Source: Bradyrhizobium sp. BR 10289
GTDB lineage: Bacteria; Pseudomonadota; Alphaproteobacteria; Rhizobiales; Xanthobacteraceae
Assembly: GCF_019455385.1 (NCBI RefSeq)
Contig: NZ_JACOFR010000003.1
Span: 310,001 to 374,000 of the forward strand
Direction: 5' to 3'
Length of the DNA stretch: 64,000 nucleotides
Shown: one piece after another, positions 1 through 8,857 of the stretch
Layout of the letters: each line of letters starts with the position of its first letter
Numbering within the stretch: position 1 is the first letter of the stretch
Notes under the pieces: model-generated
Seen by the model: the letters and a program-made list of their open reading frames with translations, nothing else
The model's database searches: none
What the model was told of the DNA's origin: nothing
Position numbers and translations under genes: made by a program

Positions 1-129
1 ACCTCTCCCGAAGGAAGAGGTCGGAAGCGCATCGAAGATGCGATTCCGGGTGAGGGGATTAGATCCCCAATAGAGCGCAACCCCTCACCCGGATCGCTCG
101 CGCGATCCGACCTCTCCCTATGGGAGAGG
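1..129. repeat. Interspersed palindromic repeat, family A (copy 1)
   Basis: Intergenic mosaic of nested inverted repeats: an outer pair built on CCTCTCCC / GGGAGAGG and an inner pair CCGGGTGAGGGG / CCCCTCACCCGG. The same building blocks recur near 20.2, 21.8 and 37.0 kb in this window, so it is an interspersed element and not a gene part. It lies just past the stop of the acyl-CoA dehydrogenase gene and could also act as a transcript 3' end. The left edge of the window may cut it. Confidence 0.75.
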
Positions 130-139
130 TGAAGAGACC

Positions 140-1924
140 CTACGCTGCCAGAACCAGTTCGCCAACCTCGCTCATGCCGGCTGAGCTGTCGCCGAGCAGC
201 AGCGCCGCGATCTTCGCTTGCACGGCATTTTCCGTCAGCCGGAACGGATCGCCCGGCGACACCCGATGGTCGATGACGAGGCGCGAGAGCAGCAGGCGGC
301 GCGCATCGCCGCGCATGGCGTGGATGCGATGCGCCTCCCAGGCGAGCGCGACGGCGCTCGCGACATGATAGAGCAGGCTCGTCGCCCGCCGCGCATCGGC
401 TTCGTTCTCGGACTTGCGCGCGACCTCGCGCGCAAAGCCGACGGCGCGATCGACGAGGCCACGCAAGCGATCGCGCCAGGCCTGCGGAACGCACGCACTG
501 TCGTCCAGCCGCGCATGCAGATCGGCCGCGAGCGCGGCTTCGGCGCCGTGGCGCCCGACCGCGCGCCGCAGCGCATCGATGGCAACGATGTTGCCGGTGC
601 CTTCCCAGACCGAGCCGAGATGCGCATCGCGCAACAGGCGCGGCGTGGCGAATTCCTCGATATAACCGATGCCGCCGCGCATCTCGAGCGCATCGCCGCA
701 GACTTTTCGCGCATCGCGCGTCGCGCGGAATTTCAGCGTGGGCGTGAGGATGCGCAGCAGCGCGGCGGCATCCTGGCTGCCGGCCTCGGCGCGGTCGAGC
801 GCATCGGCCGTGAGAAAGCTCATCGACAGCGCCTGCTCGACCGGCAGCATGATCTTCAGCATCTGCCGTCGTCCAAGCGGCAGATCGATGATGCGGCTGC
901 CGAACACCACGCGGTTTTTCGCCACCGTCATCGCGTCGTGATAGGCGCGGCGCATCAGCGCGGTGGATTTGACGCCGTTGGACAGCCGTGAGGAGTTCAC
1001 CATCTCGGCCATCTGCACAAAGCCGCGGTCGAGCTTGCCGACGGCGTAGGCGATCGCGCCTTCGAGCTTGATCTCGCCCGAGGCCATCGAGCGCGTACCG
1101 AGCTTGTCCTTGAGGCGCACGATCCGGTAGTGGTTCTGCGCGCCGTCGTCGAGGAAGCGCGGCATCAGGAACAGGCCGATGCCGCGCGTGCCGGGGCCGG
1201 CGCCTTCCGGACGCGCCAGCAGCATCAAGACTTTCGCGTCGGCGTTCGAGCAGAACCATTTTTCGCCATAGAGGCGCCAATGGTCGCCCTCCTGCACCGC
1301 GCGCGTGGTCAGGGTGCCGACGTCGGAGCCGCCTTCCTTCTCGGTCATGAACTGGCCGCCCTGGGTCAGCTTGCTCATGTCGGTCGAGGTCAGACCGTCC
1401 AGATATTTTGCCTTCAGCGCCTGGTCGCCGAAATTCGCCAGCAGTTTTGCGCAGCCGTCGGTGACGTTGATCGGGCAGCCCATGCCGAATTCGGTCTGGT
1501 TGAACAGGAAGGTGAAGGCGTGCTTGGCCACGACCGGATATTTGTCCGGCCAGCCCATGATGCCCTTCCGAATCGAGAGCGCGTGGATGCCGAACTCGCC
1601 GAAGGCGGCGTTCTCCAATTCGCGATAGGCCGGGTGATATTCGATCGACTGCACGTCGCGGCCGAACTTGTCACGCTGGTGCAGCACCGGCGGATGCCGG
1701 TCGGCGAGCCGCGCGCATTCGTCGAGACGGCCGCCGGCGAGCTCGCCGAGGCGATCGAGATGCGGCTCAATGTGACGGAACAGATTGTCCGGCAGATGGA
1801 TGCGCAAGAGATCCGTCAGCGCCGGATCGGCGCGGTAGAAATTCATGCCTGACGTATCGGGCGCCAGCAGGCCCGGCTGCTCGGCCGCGCCATGTTTCGG
1901 CTGCGCTGTGACCGGCTTGTGCAT
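140..1924 (-). CDS. AidB-like acyl-CoA dehydrogenase
   Basis: Flavoprotein of the acyl-CoA dehydrogenase superfamily, 594 residues, longer than ordinary family members (about 380-400) and matching the AidB subgroup. Seen in the sequence: GMGCPINVTDG at about 147-157, the family flavin/substrate motif MTEKEGGSDV at 193-202, LKDKLGTRSMASGE at about 271-284, and the C-terminal block RGGIGYIEE followed by SVWEGTGN with Glu441. AidB proteins have isovaleryl-CoA dehydrogenase activity in vitro and are linked to the alkylation-damage response in enterobacteria; the physiological substrate here is unknown. The gene is divergent from an SDR gene, with about 230 bp between the starts. The neighbouring SDR and enoyl-CoA hydratase suggest acyl-CoA metabolism more than DNA repair, but that is inference. 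Confidence 0.88.
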   Translation of the reverse strand: MHKPVTAQPKHGAAEQPGLLAPDTSGMNFYRADPALTDLLRIHLPDNLFRHIEPHLDRLGELAGGRLDECARLADRHPPVLHQRDKFGRDVQSIEYHPAYRELENAAFGEFGIHALSIRKGIMGWPDKYPVVAKHAFTFLFNQTEFGMGCPINVTDGCAKLLANFGDQALKAKYLDGLTSTDMSKLTQGGQFMTEKEGGSDVGTLTTRAVQEGDHWRLYGEKWFCSNADAKVLMLLARPEGAGPGTRGIGLFLMPRFLDDGAQNHYRIVRLKDKLGTRSMASGEIKLEGAIAYAVGKLDRGFVQMAEMVNSSRLSNGVKSTALMRRAYHDAMTVAKNRVVFGSRIIDLPLGRRQMLKIMLPVEQALSMSFLTADALDRAEAGSQDAAALLRILTPTLKFRATRDARKVCGDALEMRGGIGYIEEFATPRLLRDAHLGSVWEGTGNIVAIDALRRAVGRHGAEAALAADLHARLDDSACVPQAWRDRLRGLVDRAVGFAREVARKSENEADARRATSLLYHVASAVALAWEAHRIHAMRGDARRLLLSRLVIDHRVSPGDPFRLTENAVQAKIAALLLGDSSAGMSEVGELVLAA

Positions 1925-2155
1925 GATCGTCCTCTTCGTTTCCTCGCCTCGCGAACATTTGCGCTGTTTTGGCGCTTGCCGCGTTGAATGATGTCGATCA
2001 TGCTCCAGTCAGGAAGCGCGATAAAGCCGCAAATCGTCAGGGAGGCATGATCGCCGTGAAGGAGCAATTCGCTCTGCGGAATTGTGATCGCGCCGGCTGG
2101 TTGTCGGCGCGGCGGATGCCTAGATCAACAACTTCCCGTCTCAAGAGATCACGTC

Positions 2156-2857
2156 ATGGAACATCCAAAATACAAGATTGCCCTCATCGTCGGTGCCGGC
2201 GAGGGCCTGAGCGCCTCGCTGGCACGGCTGCTGTCCGCGCAAGGCATTCGCGTCGCGCTCGCCGCGCGCAAGGTCGAGAAGCTTGGCGCGCTCTGTAGCG
2301 AGACCGGCGCCAAGGCCTATGCCTGCAACGCCACCGAGCCCGAGGAGGTCGAGCGCCTGTTTGGCCTCATCGAACGCGAGATCGGCACGCCTGATATCGT
2401 CGTCTACAATGCCAGCGGCCGCACCCGCGGGCCGTTCGTCGATCTCGTTCCGGCCGACGTCGCAAACGCGATCGCGGTCAGCGCCTATGGCGGCTTCCTG
2501 GTGGCGCAGCAGGCGGCAAAACGCATGCTGCCGAACAAGCACGGCGCGATCCTGTTCACCGGCGCTTCGGCCAGCGTCAAGGGCTATGCGCAATCGGCGT
2601 CCTTCGCGATGGGCAAGTTCGCGCTGCGTGGCCTCGCGCAGAGCCTGGCGCGCGAACTCTCGCCGCAGGGCATCCACATCGCGCATTTCGTGATCGATGG
2701 CGGCATCCGCAGTGCGGCGCGCACGGAAGCACCGGAGAAGCCGGATTCGATGCTCGATCCCGACGCGATCGCAGAGAGCTATTGGAACGTGTTGCAGCAG
2801 CCGCGCAGCGCCTGGAGCTGGGAGCTGGAGCTGCGGCCCTGGGTGGAAAAGTTTTGA
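2156..2857 (+). CDS. SDR-family protein with Phe in place of the catalytic Tyr
   Basis: Rossmann-fold short-chain dehydrogenase/reductase, 233 residues from the chosen ATG, which is preceded by AAGAGA and puts the nucleotide-binding strand IALIVGAGEGLSASLA at residues 8-23. An in-frame upstream start would add 24 residues of low-complexity leader that does not fit the family. The N-A-S-G strand (about 85-88) and the Ser-containing strand (Ser138) are present, but the YxxxK active-site motif reads F150-A-M-G-K154, so the proton-donating tyrosine is missing while lysine is kept. The protein may bind NAD(P) without classical dehydrogenase chemistry, or may use another donor. It lies upstream of an enoyl-CoA hydratase on the same strand, separated by a repeat element. 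Confidence 0.85.
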   Translation: MEHPKYKIALIVGAGEGLSASLARLLSAQGIRVALAARKVEKLGALCSETGAKAYACNATEPEEVERLFGLIEREIGTPDIVVYNASGRTRGPFVDLVPADVANAIAVSAYGGFLVAQQAAKRMLPNKHGAILFTGASASVKGYAQSASFAMGKFALRGLAQSLARELSPQGIHIAHFVIDGGIRSAARTEAPEKPDSMLDPDAIAESYWNVLQQPRSAWSWELELRPWVEKF

Positions 2858-2867
2858 AGAAGCTGCC

Positions 2868-2954
2868 GTAGGGTGGGCAAAGGCGCAAAGCGCCGTGCCC
2901 ACGATCTCACGAATGCGAACAAAGGTGGTGGGCACGTTTTCGTTTTGCCCACCC
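2868..2954. repeat. Intergenic inverted repeat (GGGTGGGCA type)
   Basis: Begins GTAGGGTGGGCAAAGGCGC and ends with the reverse complement TTTTGCCCACCC, with an internal GGCGCaaaGCGCC hairpin. Elements of this type are widespread between genes in Bradyrhizobium genomes (established style; not verified by search here). It sits between the SDR gene and the enoyl-CoA hydratase, leaving about 20 bp before the latter start. Confidence 0.7.
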
Positions 2955-2974
2955 GACCAGAGCAGGGAGGATCA

Positions 2975-3805
2975 ATGACCACGGAAACCACCATCGACAC
3001 CGGCACCAGCGAGCTCCTCTGCGTCATCCGCGACCGCGTCGCCGTGATCACGCTGAACCGGCCGGAGGCGCGCAATTCGCTGTCGGAAAATCTGACGCCG
3101 GCGCTGCGGACGATGATCCGGACCTGCGGCGAGAGCCCCGATGTCGGCGCGCTGCTGATCACCGGCGCCGGGGAAGCATTCTGCGCCGGCGGCAACGTCA
3201 AGGGCATGGGCGCGCATCGCGATCCGAAGAAACTCGAAATGTCGTTTGACGACAAGGTCGCCGATCTCCAGGAGCGGCAGCGGCTACTGACAGGCGCGCT
3301 GGTGTCGGTGCGCAAGCCGACCATCGCCGCCCTGCCCGGCCCCGCGGTCGGCGCCGGGCTCGCCATTGCCATGGCCTGCGACATCCGCATCGCCGCGCAA
3401 TCGGCCTTCGTCGCCACCGGCTATGCGCGCATTGCGCTGTCCGGCGATTACGGCATCGCCTGGCTGTTGACGCGCCTCGTCGGCACCGCACGGGCCCGCG
3501 AGCTGCTGTTCACCGGCGACCGCGTCGATGCCTCGCGCGCCGAGGCCATCGGCCTCGTCAACCGCGTCGTTCCCGACGACAAGCTGCAAGCCGAGGCCTT
3601 CGCGCTGGCAAAATCCCTCGCCGAAGGCCCGCGTCTCGCACTGCGCTACATGAAGGACAATCTCGACGAGGCCCTGCTGTTCGATTTCGAGACGGCGCGG
3701 GATCATGAGGCCGAACGGCTTGTGCGCCTGACCACGACCGCCGATCACAAGGAGGCAGTGCAGGCCTTCATCGAGAAGCGGAAAGCCGTGTTCACGGGGA
3801 AGTAG
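2975..3805 (+). CDS. Enoyl-CoA hydratase/isomerase family protein
   Basis: Crotonase-fold enzyme, 276 residues, expected to hydrate or isomerise an acyl-CoA thioester. The start is fixed by GGGAGG ending four bases before the ATG; the longer in-frame reading would translate the upstream repeat. Visible family features: strand VAVITLNRPEARNSLS at 22-37, the oxyanion-hole segment AFCAGGNVKGMG at about 69-80, and the second glycine-rich turn GPAVGAGLAIAMACDIRIA. The acidic catalytic residues expected after the second block are not obvious, so hydratase versus isomerase cannot be decided. The neighbours (SDR and AidB-like dehydrogenase) fit a fatty- or branched-acyl-CoA role. Confidence 0.88.
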   Translation: MTTETTIDTGTSELLCVIRDRVAVITLNRPEARNSLSENLTPALRTMIRTCGESPDVGALLITGAGEAFCAGGNVKGMGAHRDPKKLEMSFDDKVADLQERQRLLTGALVSVRKPTIAALPGPAVGAGLAIAMACDIRIAAQSAFVATGYARIALSGDYGIAWLLTRLVGTARARELLFTGDRVDASRAEAIGLVNRVVPDDKLQAEAFALAKSLAEGPRLALRYMKDNLDEALLFDFETARDHEAERLVRLTTTADHKEAVQAFIEKRKAVFTGK

Positions 3806-3812
3806 GAAGTAG

Positions 3813-3849
3813 AAAAAAAGTGCCCGGCACTGGCTTTGCCAGGCCGGGC
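3813..3849 (-). terminator. Rho-independent terminator for the GNAT gene
   Basis: On the minus strand, the hairpin GCCCGGCCTGG / CCAGTGCCGGGC (one bulged base) is followed by ACTTTTTTT. It lies just past the stop of the GNAT gene and also separates it from the convergent enoyl-CoA hydratase. The T run is only on the minus-strand side. Confidence 0.8.
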
Positions 3850-3860
3850 TCGGAGTGGCG

Positions 3861-4484
3861 TCAGGCCGAGGCTGAGGGGCTTTCGGCCTGACGGGAAAGG
3901 GCGGCGAGACGCCAGCTCGCGCAGGGAATGTCGTTCGGCGCGACTGAAATCTCCTTGTCGAAGCGCACCAGCTTCCAGTCGTCGGGATGGTTGACGAAGG
4001 CAAAACCGGATTTGCGCGCGAGCGAGATCATGGTGACGTTGGAACGCAGCGTGTCGCCGAACATGTGCTCGGCGCCCAGCGCCGCGGCGCGGCATTCGAG
4101 ATTCTTCATCAGCGCGGTTGCGATGCCATGGCCCTGCCAACGGTCGTCAACCGACAGGCCGAACTCGAGCGTCGACGTCTCGGCATGGAGCGCATAGCGC
4201 GCTTCGGCTACGATGGTTTCAAAACCATCGACCATCTTGGTCGCAACCACGGTGAAACGCTCGCGCGCACCGACGTCGAGGAATTCGCTCAAGAGGCCCT
4301 TCGGCAATTCGCTGATCGCGCCGAAGAAGCGGTTGTAGCGGGAGCGGGTCGTGAGCGAACGGAAATAATGCTGAAGCTCCTCGGTGTCGCGCGGCTCGAT
4401 GAAGCGGACGTTCACCGTCTCGCCGTCACGGGTCCGCAGCACGTCCGAATATTGCTTCAGATCTTCCAGGCGAATGGTGGTCAT
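3861..4484 (-). CDS. GNAT-family N-acetyltransferase
   Basis: 207-residue acetyltransferase of the GNAT fold. The start chosen is the ATG giving MTTIRLEDLKQYSDV; a longer reading adds 26 Pro/Ala-rich residues without family similarity. The acetyl-CoA-binding segment is visible as DDRWQGHGIATALM (Q-x-x-G-x-G/A type) after the strand STLEFGLSV, and the family N-terminal block ETVNVRFIEPRDTEELQHYF matches the group often found attached to acyl-CoA ligases. The substrate is unknown (protein lysine or small amine). It is monocistronic, with its own terminator. Confidence 0.85.
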   Translation of the reverse strand: MTTIRLEDLKQYSDVLRTRDGETVNVRFIEPRDTEELQHYFRSLTTRSRYNRFFGAISELPKGLLSEFLDVGARERFTVVATKMVDGFETIVAEARYALHAETSTLEFGLSVDDRWQGHGIATALMKNLECRAAALGAEHMFGDTLRSNVTMISLARKSGFAFVNHPDDWKLVRFDKEISVAPNDIPCASWRLAALSRQAESPSASA

Positions 4485-4562
4485 GACACGTGCCCCAGAG
4501 GGATCAAAGGCGAAAGGGACCGCCGGCGCCCCAAAGTCAGGCGGCGCCGGCCTGGCGGCCAA

Positions 4563-4766
4563 TCAGGCCCGCCAGAAGGGTTTCTCGGCTTCGAAGGCAA
4601 TGTCGGACCAGGACAGGCCGACGTCCTGGAGGTCTCGGTTGGTCCAATGGGCGAGCTCCCGACGGGTCCGGTAGCGCTCGTGCCAGACGTGAAGGGTCTC
4701 GCCGATCTGGTAGAGGAGGCCCGGTGCATGATGATTTGTCATCGAATTGTGGGTCAAAGTAGACAT
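4563..4766 (-). CDS. DUF1127 (YjiS-like) small protein
   Basis: 67-residue basic protein with the short DUF1127 motif near its C-terminus: RRELAHWTNRDLQDVGLSWSD. Such proteins are common in alphaproteobacteria; several have been tied to RNA turnover and to phosphate or stress physiology, but a role for this one is not known. AGGAG six bases upstream supports the first ATG; a second in-frame ATG lies at codon 9. It is divergent from a GcvA-type LysR gene about 110 bp away, a pairing that usually marks regulator and target. Confidence 0.85.
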   Translation of the reverse strand: MSTLTHNSMTNHHAPGLLYQIGETLHVWHERYRTRRELAHWTNRDLQDVGLSWSDIAFEAEKPFWRA

Positions 4767-4820
4767 CTTCAGCTCCTGGAGCTAATTTGACGGCCAGTAT
4801 CTGCCTCCGGGTGCGCTGCG

Positions 4821-4836
4821 ACAAACGACAATTTGT
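4821..4836. promoter_or_regulatory. Candidate LysR operator in the divergent promoter
   Basis: Inverted repeat ACAAA-N6-TTTGT in the 110-bp gap between the DUF1127 gene and the LysR gene. It has the dyad form expected for a LysR-type binding site, but does not contain the exact T-N11-A core, and no promoter elements were identified. This is inference from position and symmetry only. Confidence 0.35.
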
Positions 4837-4876
4837 ACCCTTTCGCATGAAATAACGTCATGTATCCTGCTGCCAG

Positions 4877-5776
4877 ATGACTGCCAGATTGCCCTCCCTG
4901 AACGGCTTGCGGGCGTTCGAGGCCGCCGCGCGCCATCTCAGCTTCACGCTGGCCGCCAGCGAGCTGAACGTGACGCAGACTGCGATCAGCCATCAGATCC
5001 GGCGGCTGGAAGAGGAGCTCGGCATCCGCCTGTTCATCCGGCAGAACCGCGCGCTGGCACTGACGCCGGAGGCGCGCGACTACCTTCCCGGCATCCGCGC
5101 GGCCTTCAACGATCTGCGGCTCGCCACCGACCGGCTGCTGCGCAAGGACGACGACAAGGTGCTGACCGTCTCGACCCTGGCCTCGCTCGCGGCGAAATGG
5201 CTGCTGCCGCGGCTGACGGATTTCCAAGAGCAACATCCCGGCATCGATGTCCGCATCACCACCTCGACCAGCCTCGTCGATTTCCAGCGCGACGATGTCG
5301 ATGCCGCCATTCGCTACGGCCGCGGCCAATGGCCGGGGCTGCGTGCGGACTGGCTGATGGCCGATGAGCTGTTTCCCGTGTGCAGCCCGTCGCTGCTGCG
5401 CGGCGACAAGCCGCTACGGCAGCCGGAAGATCTGCGCGGCTACCCGCTGCTGCACACCTCCAACGCCAACAGCGACGACTGGCGGCTGTGGCTGACCGCG
5501 GCGGGCCTGCCGGCCGACATCGCGCGGCAACCCGGCATCACCTTCGACATGATCTTCATGACCATCCAGGCCGCGATCGACGGCATTGGCGTGGCGATGG
5601 GCCGAACCTCCTACGTGCAGGACGACATCGCCAAGGGCCGGCTCGTCGTTCCCTTCAAGATCGCGCTGCCGGCCGATGCCGGCTTCTACCTGGTCTCGCC
5701 GGAGGGCCGCCGTGAGGCGCCGAAACTCGCTGCCTTCCGACAATGGATCGTTGCTGCAACGCAAAATAAGGCCTGA
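4877..5776 (+). CDS. GcvA-type LysR transcriptional regulator
   Basis: 299 residues, the normal length for a LysR regulator. The winged helix-turn-helix occupies about residues 7-66, with the GcvA-group signature [19 protein letters not shown] and [21 protein letters not shown]. The rest is the periplasmic-binding-like effector domain, with [13 protein letters not shown] and [11 protein letters not shown] typical of the GcvA subgroup. It likely regulates the divergent DUF1127 gene and itself through the shared intergenic region. The downstream transporter, on the same strand 140 bp later, is another possible target. The effector is unknown. Confidence 0.9.
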   Translation: MTARLPSLNGLRAFEAAARHLSFTLAASELNVTQTAISHQIRRLEEELGIRLFIRQNRALALTPEARDYLPGIRAAFNDLRLATDRLLRKDDDKVLTVSTLASLAAKWLLPRLTDFQEQHPGIDVRITTSTSLVDFQRDDVDAAIRYGRGQWPGLRADWLMADELFPVCSPSLLRGDKPLRQPEDLRGYPLLHTSNANSDDWRLWLTAAGLPADIARQPGITFDMIFMTIQAAIDGIGVAMGRTSYVQDDIAKGRLVVPFKIALPADAGFYLVSPEGRREAPKLAAFRQWIVAATQNKA

Positions 5777-5918
5777 AAAATCATCAACTTCCCCGGCAAA
5801 TTCGATTGACTCGTACCGTCTCGCGCGGGAAGGGGTAGACAGATTGTCACAGCATCAATCTGTCGCCTTGCCGCGAAATGAATTCCGGTCCGGCCGCGTC
5901 TTCCAGGGGAGTCAATTC

Positions 5919-7253
5919 ATGGCTGGACCAGCAGCAGCTTCATCCAATCCGCCCGCCATCAAGTCGCGCATCGGCGCGATCCTGCGCGCGACCAGCGGCA
6001 ATTTCCTCGAGCAGTTCGACTTCTTCCTGTTCGGCTTCTATGCCGCCGCGATCGGCAAGGCGTTCTTCCCCTCGACCAACGAGACCGCGTCGCTGCTCAA
6101 CACGTTTGGTGTGTTCTGGCTCGGCGCGTTGATGCGGCCGGTCGGCGCCATCGTGCTCGGCGCGTACATCGATCGCATCGGCCGTCGCCAGGGCCTGATC
6201 GTCACGCTCGGCATCATGGCGGTCGGCACCGTCGTCATCGCGTTCTGTCCGAGCTACGCCACGATCGGTCTCGCAGCCCCCGTGATCGTGCTGATGGGAC
6301 GCCTCTTGCAGGGATTTTCCGCCGGCGTCGAGCTCGGTGGCGTGTCGGTCTATCTCGCGGAGATCTCGACACCGGGCAATCGCGGCTTCTACACCTCGTT
6401 CCAGTCGTCCAGTCAGCAGGTCGCGATCTTCGTCGCCTCGATCCTCGGCTATCTCTTGTCCGAAGTCATGCCGGCCGACACGGTCGCGTCCTGGGGCTGG
6501 CGCATTCCCTTCTTCGTCGGCTGCCTGATCATCCCCTTGATCTTCTTCCTGCGTCGCACGCTGGAGGAAACGCCGGCCTTCCTCGCCATGAAGAAGCACC
6601 CGACCGCGCGTGAAGTGTTCGCCTCCGCGCTCGCCAACTGGCGCATCGTCATCCTCGGCATGATGATCGCGATCCTGACCACGACGACGTTCTACTTCGT
6701 CACCGTGTACACGCCGACTTTCGGCAAGACCGTGCTGAAACTGTCGACGCAGGATGCACTGCTGGTGACGCTGCTCGTCGCTGTCACCAACTTCATCTGG
6801 AATCCGGTCGGCGGCGCGCTGTCCGACCGCATCGGCCGCAAGCCGGTGCTGATCGGAATCGCCACCCTGGCGCTGCTCACCGCCTATCCTGCGCTGAGCT
6901 GGCTGGTGGCCGCACCGACCTTCGGCAAGCTGCTCGCGGTCGAGATGATGTTCTCGTTCTATTTCGGCATGTACAGCGGCACCATGCTCGGCGCCCTTGT
7001 CGAGATCGTGCCGGCGCATGTGCGCACCACCTGCTTCTCGCTGGCCTTCGCGCTCGCGGCGGCGCTGTTCGGCACCTTCACCCCGTTCGCCTCGACCTGG
7101 CTGATCGATCAGACCGGCAACAAGGCCATGCCCGGCGCCTGGCTGATGTTCGCAGCCGCGCTCGGCATCATCGCCGCGCTGATCGTCTATCGCGGCGGCG
7201 GCAAGGCGGTGCCGACGTATGATACGGCGGCGGAGCCTGTGGCGGGGCATTAA
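5919..7253 (+). CDS. MHS-family MFS transporter (citrate/tricarboxylate:H+ symporter-like)
   Basis: 444-residue integral membrane protein with about 12 hydrophobic segments, of the metabolite:H+ symporter group of the major facilitator superfamily. Diagnostic pieces: [23 protein letters not shown] at the N-terminus, [21 protein letters not shown] between TM2 and TM3, [22 protein letters not shown], and the second-half repeat [13 protein letters not shown]. The length and pattern fit citrate or tricarballylate carriers, so import of a di- or tricarboxylate across the inner membrane is likely. AGGGGA precedes the chosen ATG; earlier in-frame starts would overlap the LysR gene and add no membrane segment. 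A hairpin follows the stop. Confidence 0.85.
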   Translation: MAGPAAASSNPPAIKSRIGAILRATSGNFLEQFDFFLFGFYAAAIGKAFFPSTNETASLLNTFGVFWLGALMRPVGAIVLGAYIDRIGRRQGLIVTLGIMAVGTVVIAFCPSYATIGLAAPVIVLMGRLLQGFSAGVELGGVSVYLAEISTPGNRGFYTSFQSSSQQVAIFVASILGYLLSEVMPADTVASWGWRIPFFVGCLIIPLIFFLRRTLEETPAFLAMKKHPTAREVFASALANWRIVILGMMIAILTTTTFYFVTVYTPTFGKTVLKLSTQDALLVTLLVAVTNFIWNPVGGALSDRIGRKPVLIGIATLALLTAYPALSWLVAAPTFGKLLAVEMMFSFYFGMYSGTMLGALVEIVPAHVRTTCFSLAFALAAALFGTFTPFASTWLIDQTGNKAMPGAWLMFAAALGIIAALIVYRGGGKAVPTYDTAAEPVAGH

Positions 7254-7260
7254 GGGCAGT

Positions 7261-7300
7261 GTCATTCCGGGGCGCCTCGAAGAGGTGAGCCCGGAATGAC
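7261..7300. terminator. Hairpin between convergent genes, likely bidirectional terminator
   Basis: Perfect 10-bp stem GTCATTCCGG / CCGGAATGAC around a 20-base loop, placed between the stops of the MHS transporter and the Rieske gene. No T run follows on either strand, so termination strength is uncertain. The arms resemble the GTCATTCC/GGAATGAC ends of the interspersed repeats elsewhere in the window, so it may be a short repeat copy. Confidence 0.55.
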
Positions 7301-7309
7301 GGCAGAGGC

Positions 7310-7723
7310 TTACAGCTCCACCACCACGTAATCGCTCTCGATCTTCACCGGAATCGTCTCGGCGACATACGGGCCCTTCACCACGGCTGCACCCGGCTCG
7401 ACATGGGCCGGATAGGCCTTCACGCGGAAGCGGCGGGGGTCGCAGTAGGACTGGCCGGTGCGGATGTCGAATTCCCAGCCGTGCCATGGGCAGCGGATAA
7501 TCTCGCCCAACTTGGTGTATTCGATCTCGCCGGGATCGCGCGATTGCGCGAGGCCGATCAGCGGGCCCTCGCACAGCGCCGCGCCCTGATGCGGGCAGCG
7601 GTTCATCAGACCGAAATACTCGCCCTTGATGTTGAAGACCGCGATCGGCCGCCCATCGATCTCCAGGAATTTTCGTGTACCCGGCGGAAGCTCGTCCACG
7701 GGCGCAATCACGTGTCTTGCCAT
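7310..7723 (-). CDS. Rieske [2Fe-2S] protein
   Basis: 137-residue soluble ferredoxin of the Rieske type. Cluster ligands are clear: C43-P-H45 in NRCPHQGAAL and C78-P-W-H81 in RCPWHGWEF. It has no membrane anchor and no oxygenase catalytic domain, so it should be an electron carrier or an auxiliary domain for an oxygenase encoded elsewhere. It is the last gene of an operon with two amidohydrolases; its ATG overlaps the preceding stop by one base, which implies translational coupling. The partner oxygenase is not in the window. Confidence 0.9.
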   Translation of the reverse strand: MARHVIAPVDELPPGTRKFLEIDGRPIAVFNIKGEYFGLMNRCPHQGAALCEGPLIGLAQSRDPGEIEYTKLGEIIRCPWHGWEFDIRTGQSYCDPRRFRVKAYPAHVEPGAAVVKGPYVAETIPVKIESDYVVVEL

Positions 7724-8832
7724 CAGGAAACGCCGTAGAGCTTCTTGGCATTGCCGAGATAAAACGCCTCGCGATTGGCCTCGCTGACGCCGGCCGGCAG
7801 CACGCGCGTCGGCTCGTCATAATCCCAATGCGGATAGTCGGTCGCGAACAAGAGGCGGTCCCAGCCGATCCATTTGATCACGTCGAACAGGTCTTCGCGC
7901 CGTTCCGGATCCTCCATCGGCTGCGTCGTCCACCACACCTGCTCGCGGATATATTCCGACGGCGGCCGTTTGACATGCGGCACTTCGCTCCTGAGCCGCT
8001 GCCAGACCTTATCCAGGCGCCACGCCAGCGACCGTGCCCAGCCGAAGCCGGCCTCGATCATCACCATCTTCAGTTTCGGGAAGCGCTCGAACACGCCTTC
8101 CAGCACCAGGCTCGCCAACGCCGATTGCTGGCACTGTGAATGCCCGACCATCTCCTCGATGTAATAGGACGGCCAGCCCGAGGGCGTGATCGGATTGCCA
8201 CCGAAGCCGAAAGCGTGCACGCCGACCGGAAGACCCGCCTCTTCCGCAGCCTGATAGATCGGCCAATAGCGGCGCTGGCCGAGCGGCTCGACATTGCGGC
8301 TGAGCAGCAGCACCTGGACGAAGTTCTTGTCGCCGGCGCGCTCGCGGATTTCGGCGGCGGCCGAGAGACCATCCTCATTGCCGACGACGATGGACGCCTT
8401 CAGGCGCTTGTCCTTGCTGGTCCATTTGTCGATCTGCCAGTCGTTGATCGCCGAGCACAGCGCAGCCGACAGTTCGTGATTACGGATGCCCTGCCCGGTG
8501 TTGAGCGGATTGAGCACCCCTAACTGCACGTTGTTGGGATCGAGCAGCTGCTTCTGCATGAAGGAGAGCGAGGAGCCCTGCGGACCGCCTTCCGGCGGAT
8601 AAGCATCGCGGCGCGAGGCGTTGGGCTGGGCCTTCGGATAGGGTGGGCCTTCCATCATGCCCTGATAAGCGTGGACGCCGTAAACCTCGAGATGATGCTG
8701 CCAGCGTTTGGCGAGATAGGGATAGAGCTCGGTGCGGGTGGCGCGCGCCGGATGGATGTCGCAGTCCGCGATTGCGGTTTTCGTCGTCTGCGGGGAAGCG
8801 GCCTCTAGACCTTCGCGGAACTGGATATTCAT
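7723..8832 (-). CDS. Amidohydrolase-family protein (ACMSD-like TIM barrel), paralogue 1
   Basis: 369 residues, in the amidohydrolase-2 family, which includes 2-amino-3-carboxymuconate-semialdehyde decarboxylase and gamma-resorcylate decarboxylase. Likely metal-site pieces: DCDIHP at about 24-29, GVHAFG in the middle and FATDYPHWDYDEP near the C-terminus. A metal-dependent hydrolase or decarboxylase acting on a ring-derived carboxylate is likely; the substrate is unknown. It is paralogous to the upstream gene (25-bp gap) and coupled to the downstream Rieske gene. The Leu codon in VQLGVLN is the rare TTA. Confidence 0.85.
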   Translation of the reverse strand: MNIQFREGLEAASPQTTKTAIADCDIHPARATRTELYPYLAKRWQHHLEVYGVHAYQGMMEGPPYPKAQPNASRRDAYPPEGGPQGSSLSFMQKQLLDPNNVQLGVLNPLNTGQGIRNHELSAALCSAINDWQIDKWTSKDKRLKASIVVGNEDGLSAAAEIRERAGDKNFVQVLLLSRNVEPLGQRRYWPIYQAAEEAGLPVGVHAFGFGGNPITPSGWPSYYIEEMVGHSQCQQSALASLVLEGVFERFPKLKMVMIEAGFGWARSLAWRLDKVWQRLRSEVPHVKRPPSEYIREQVWWTTQPMEDPERREDLFDVIKWIGWDRLLFATDYPHWDYDEPTRVLPAGVSEANREAFYLGNAKKLYGVS

Positions 8833-8857
8833 CGCCTTGCCTCCTTTGGCAGCGGGC

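Noticed and set aside
5586..5918. Upstream extension of the MHS transporter gene
   Set aside because: Overlaps the 3' end of the LysR gene and adds no membrane segment; AGGGGA is placed correctly for the later ATG.
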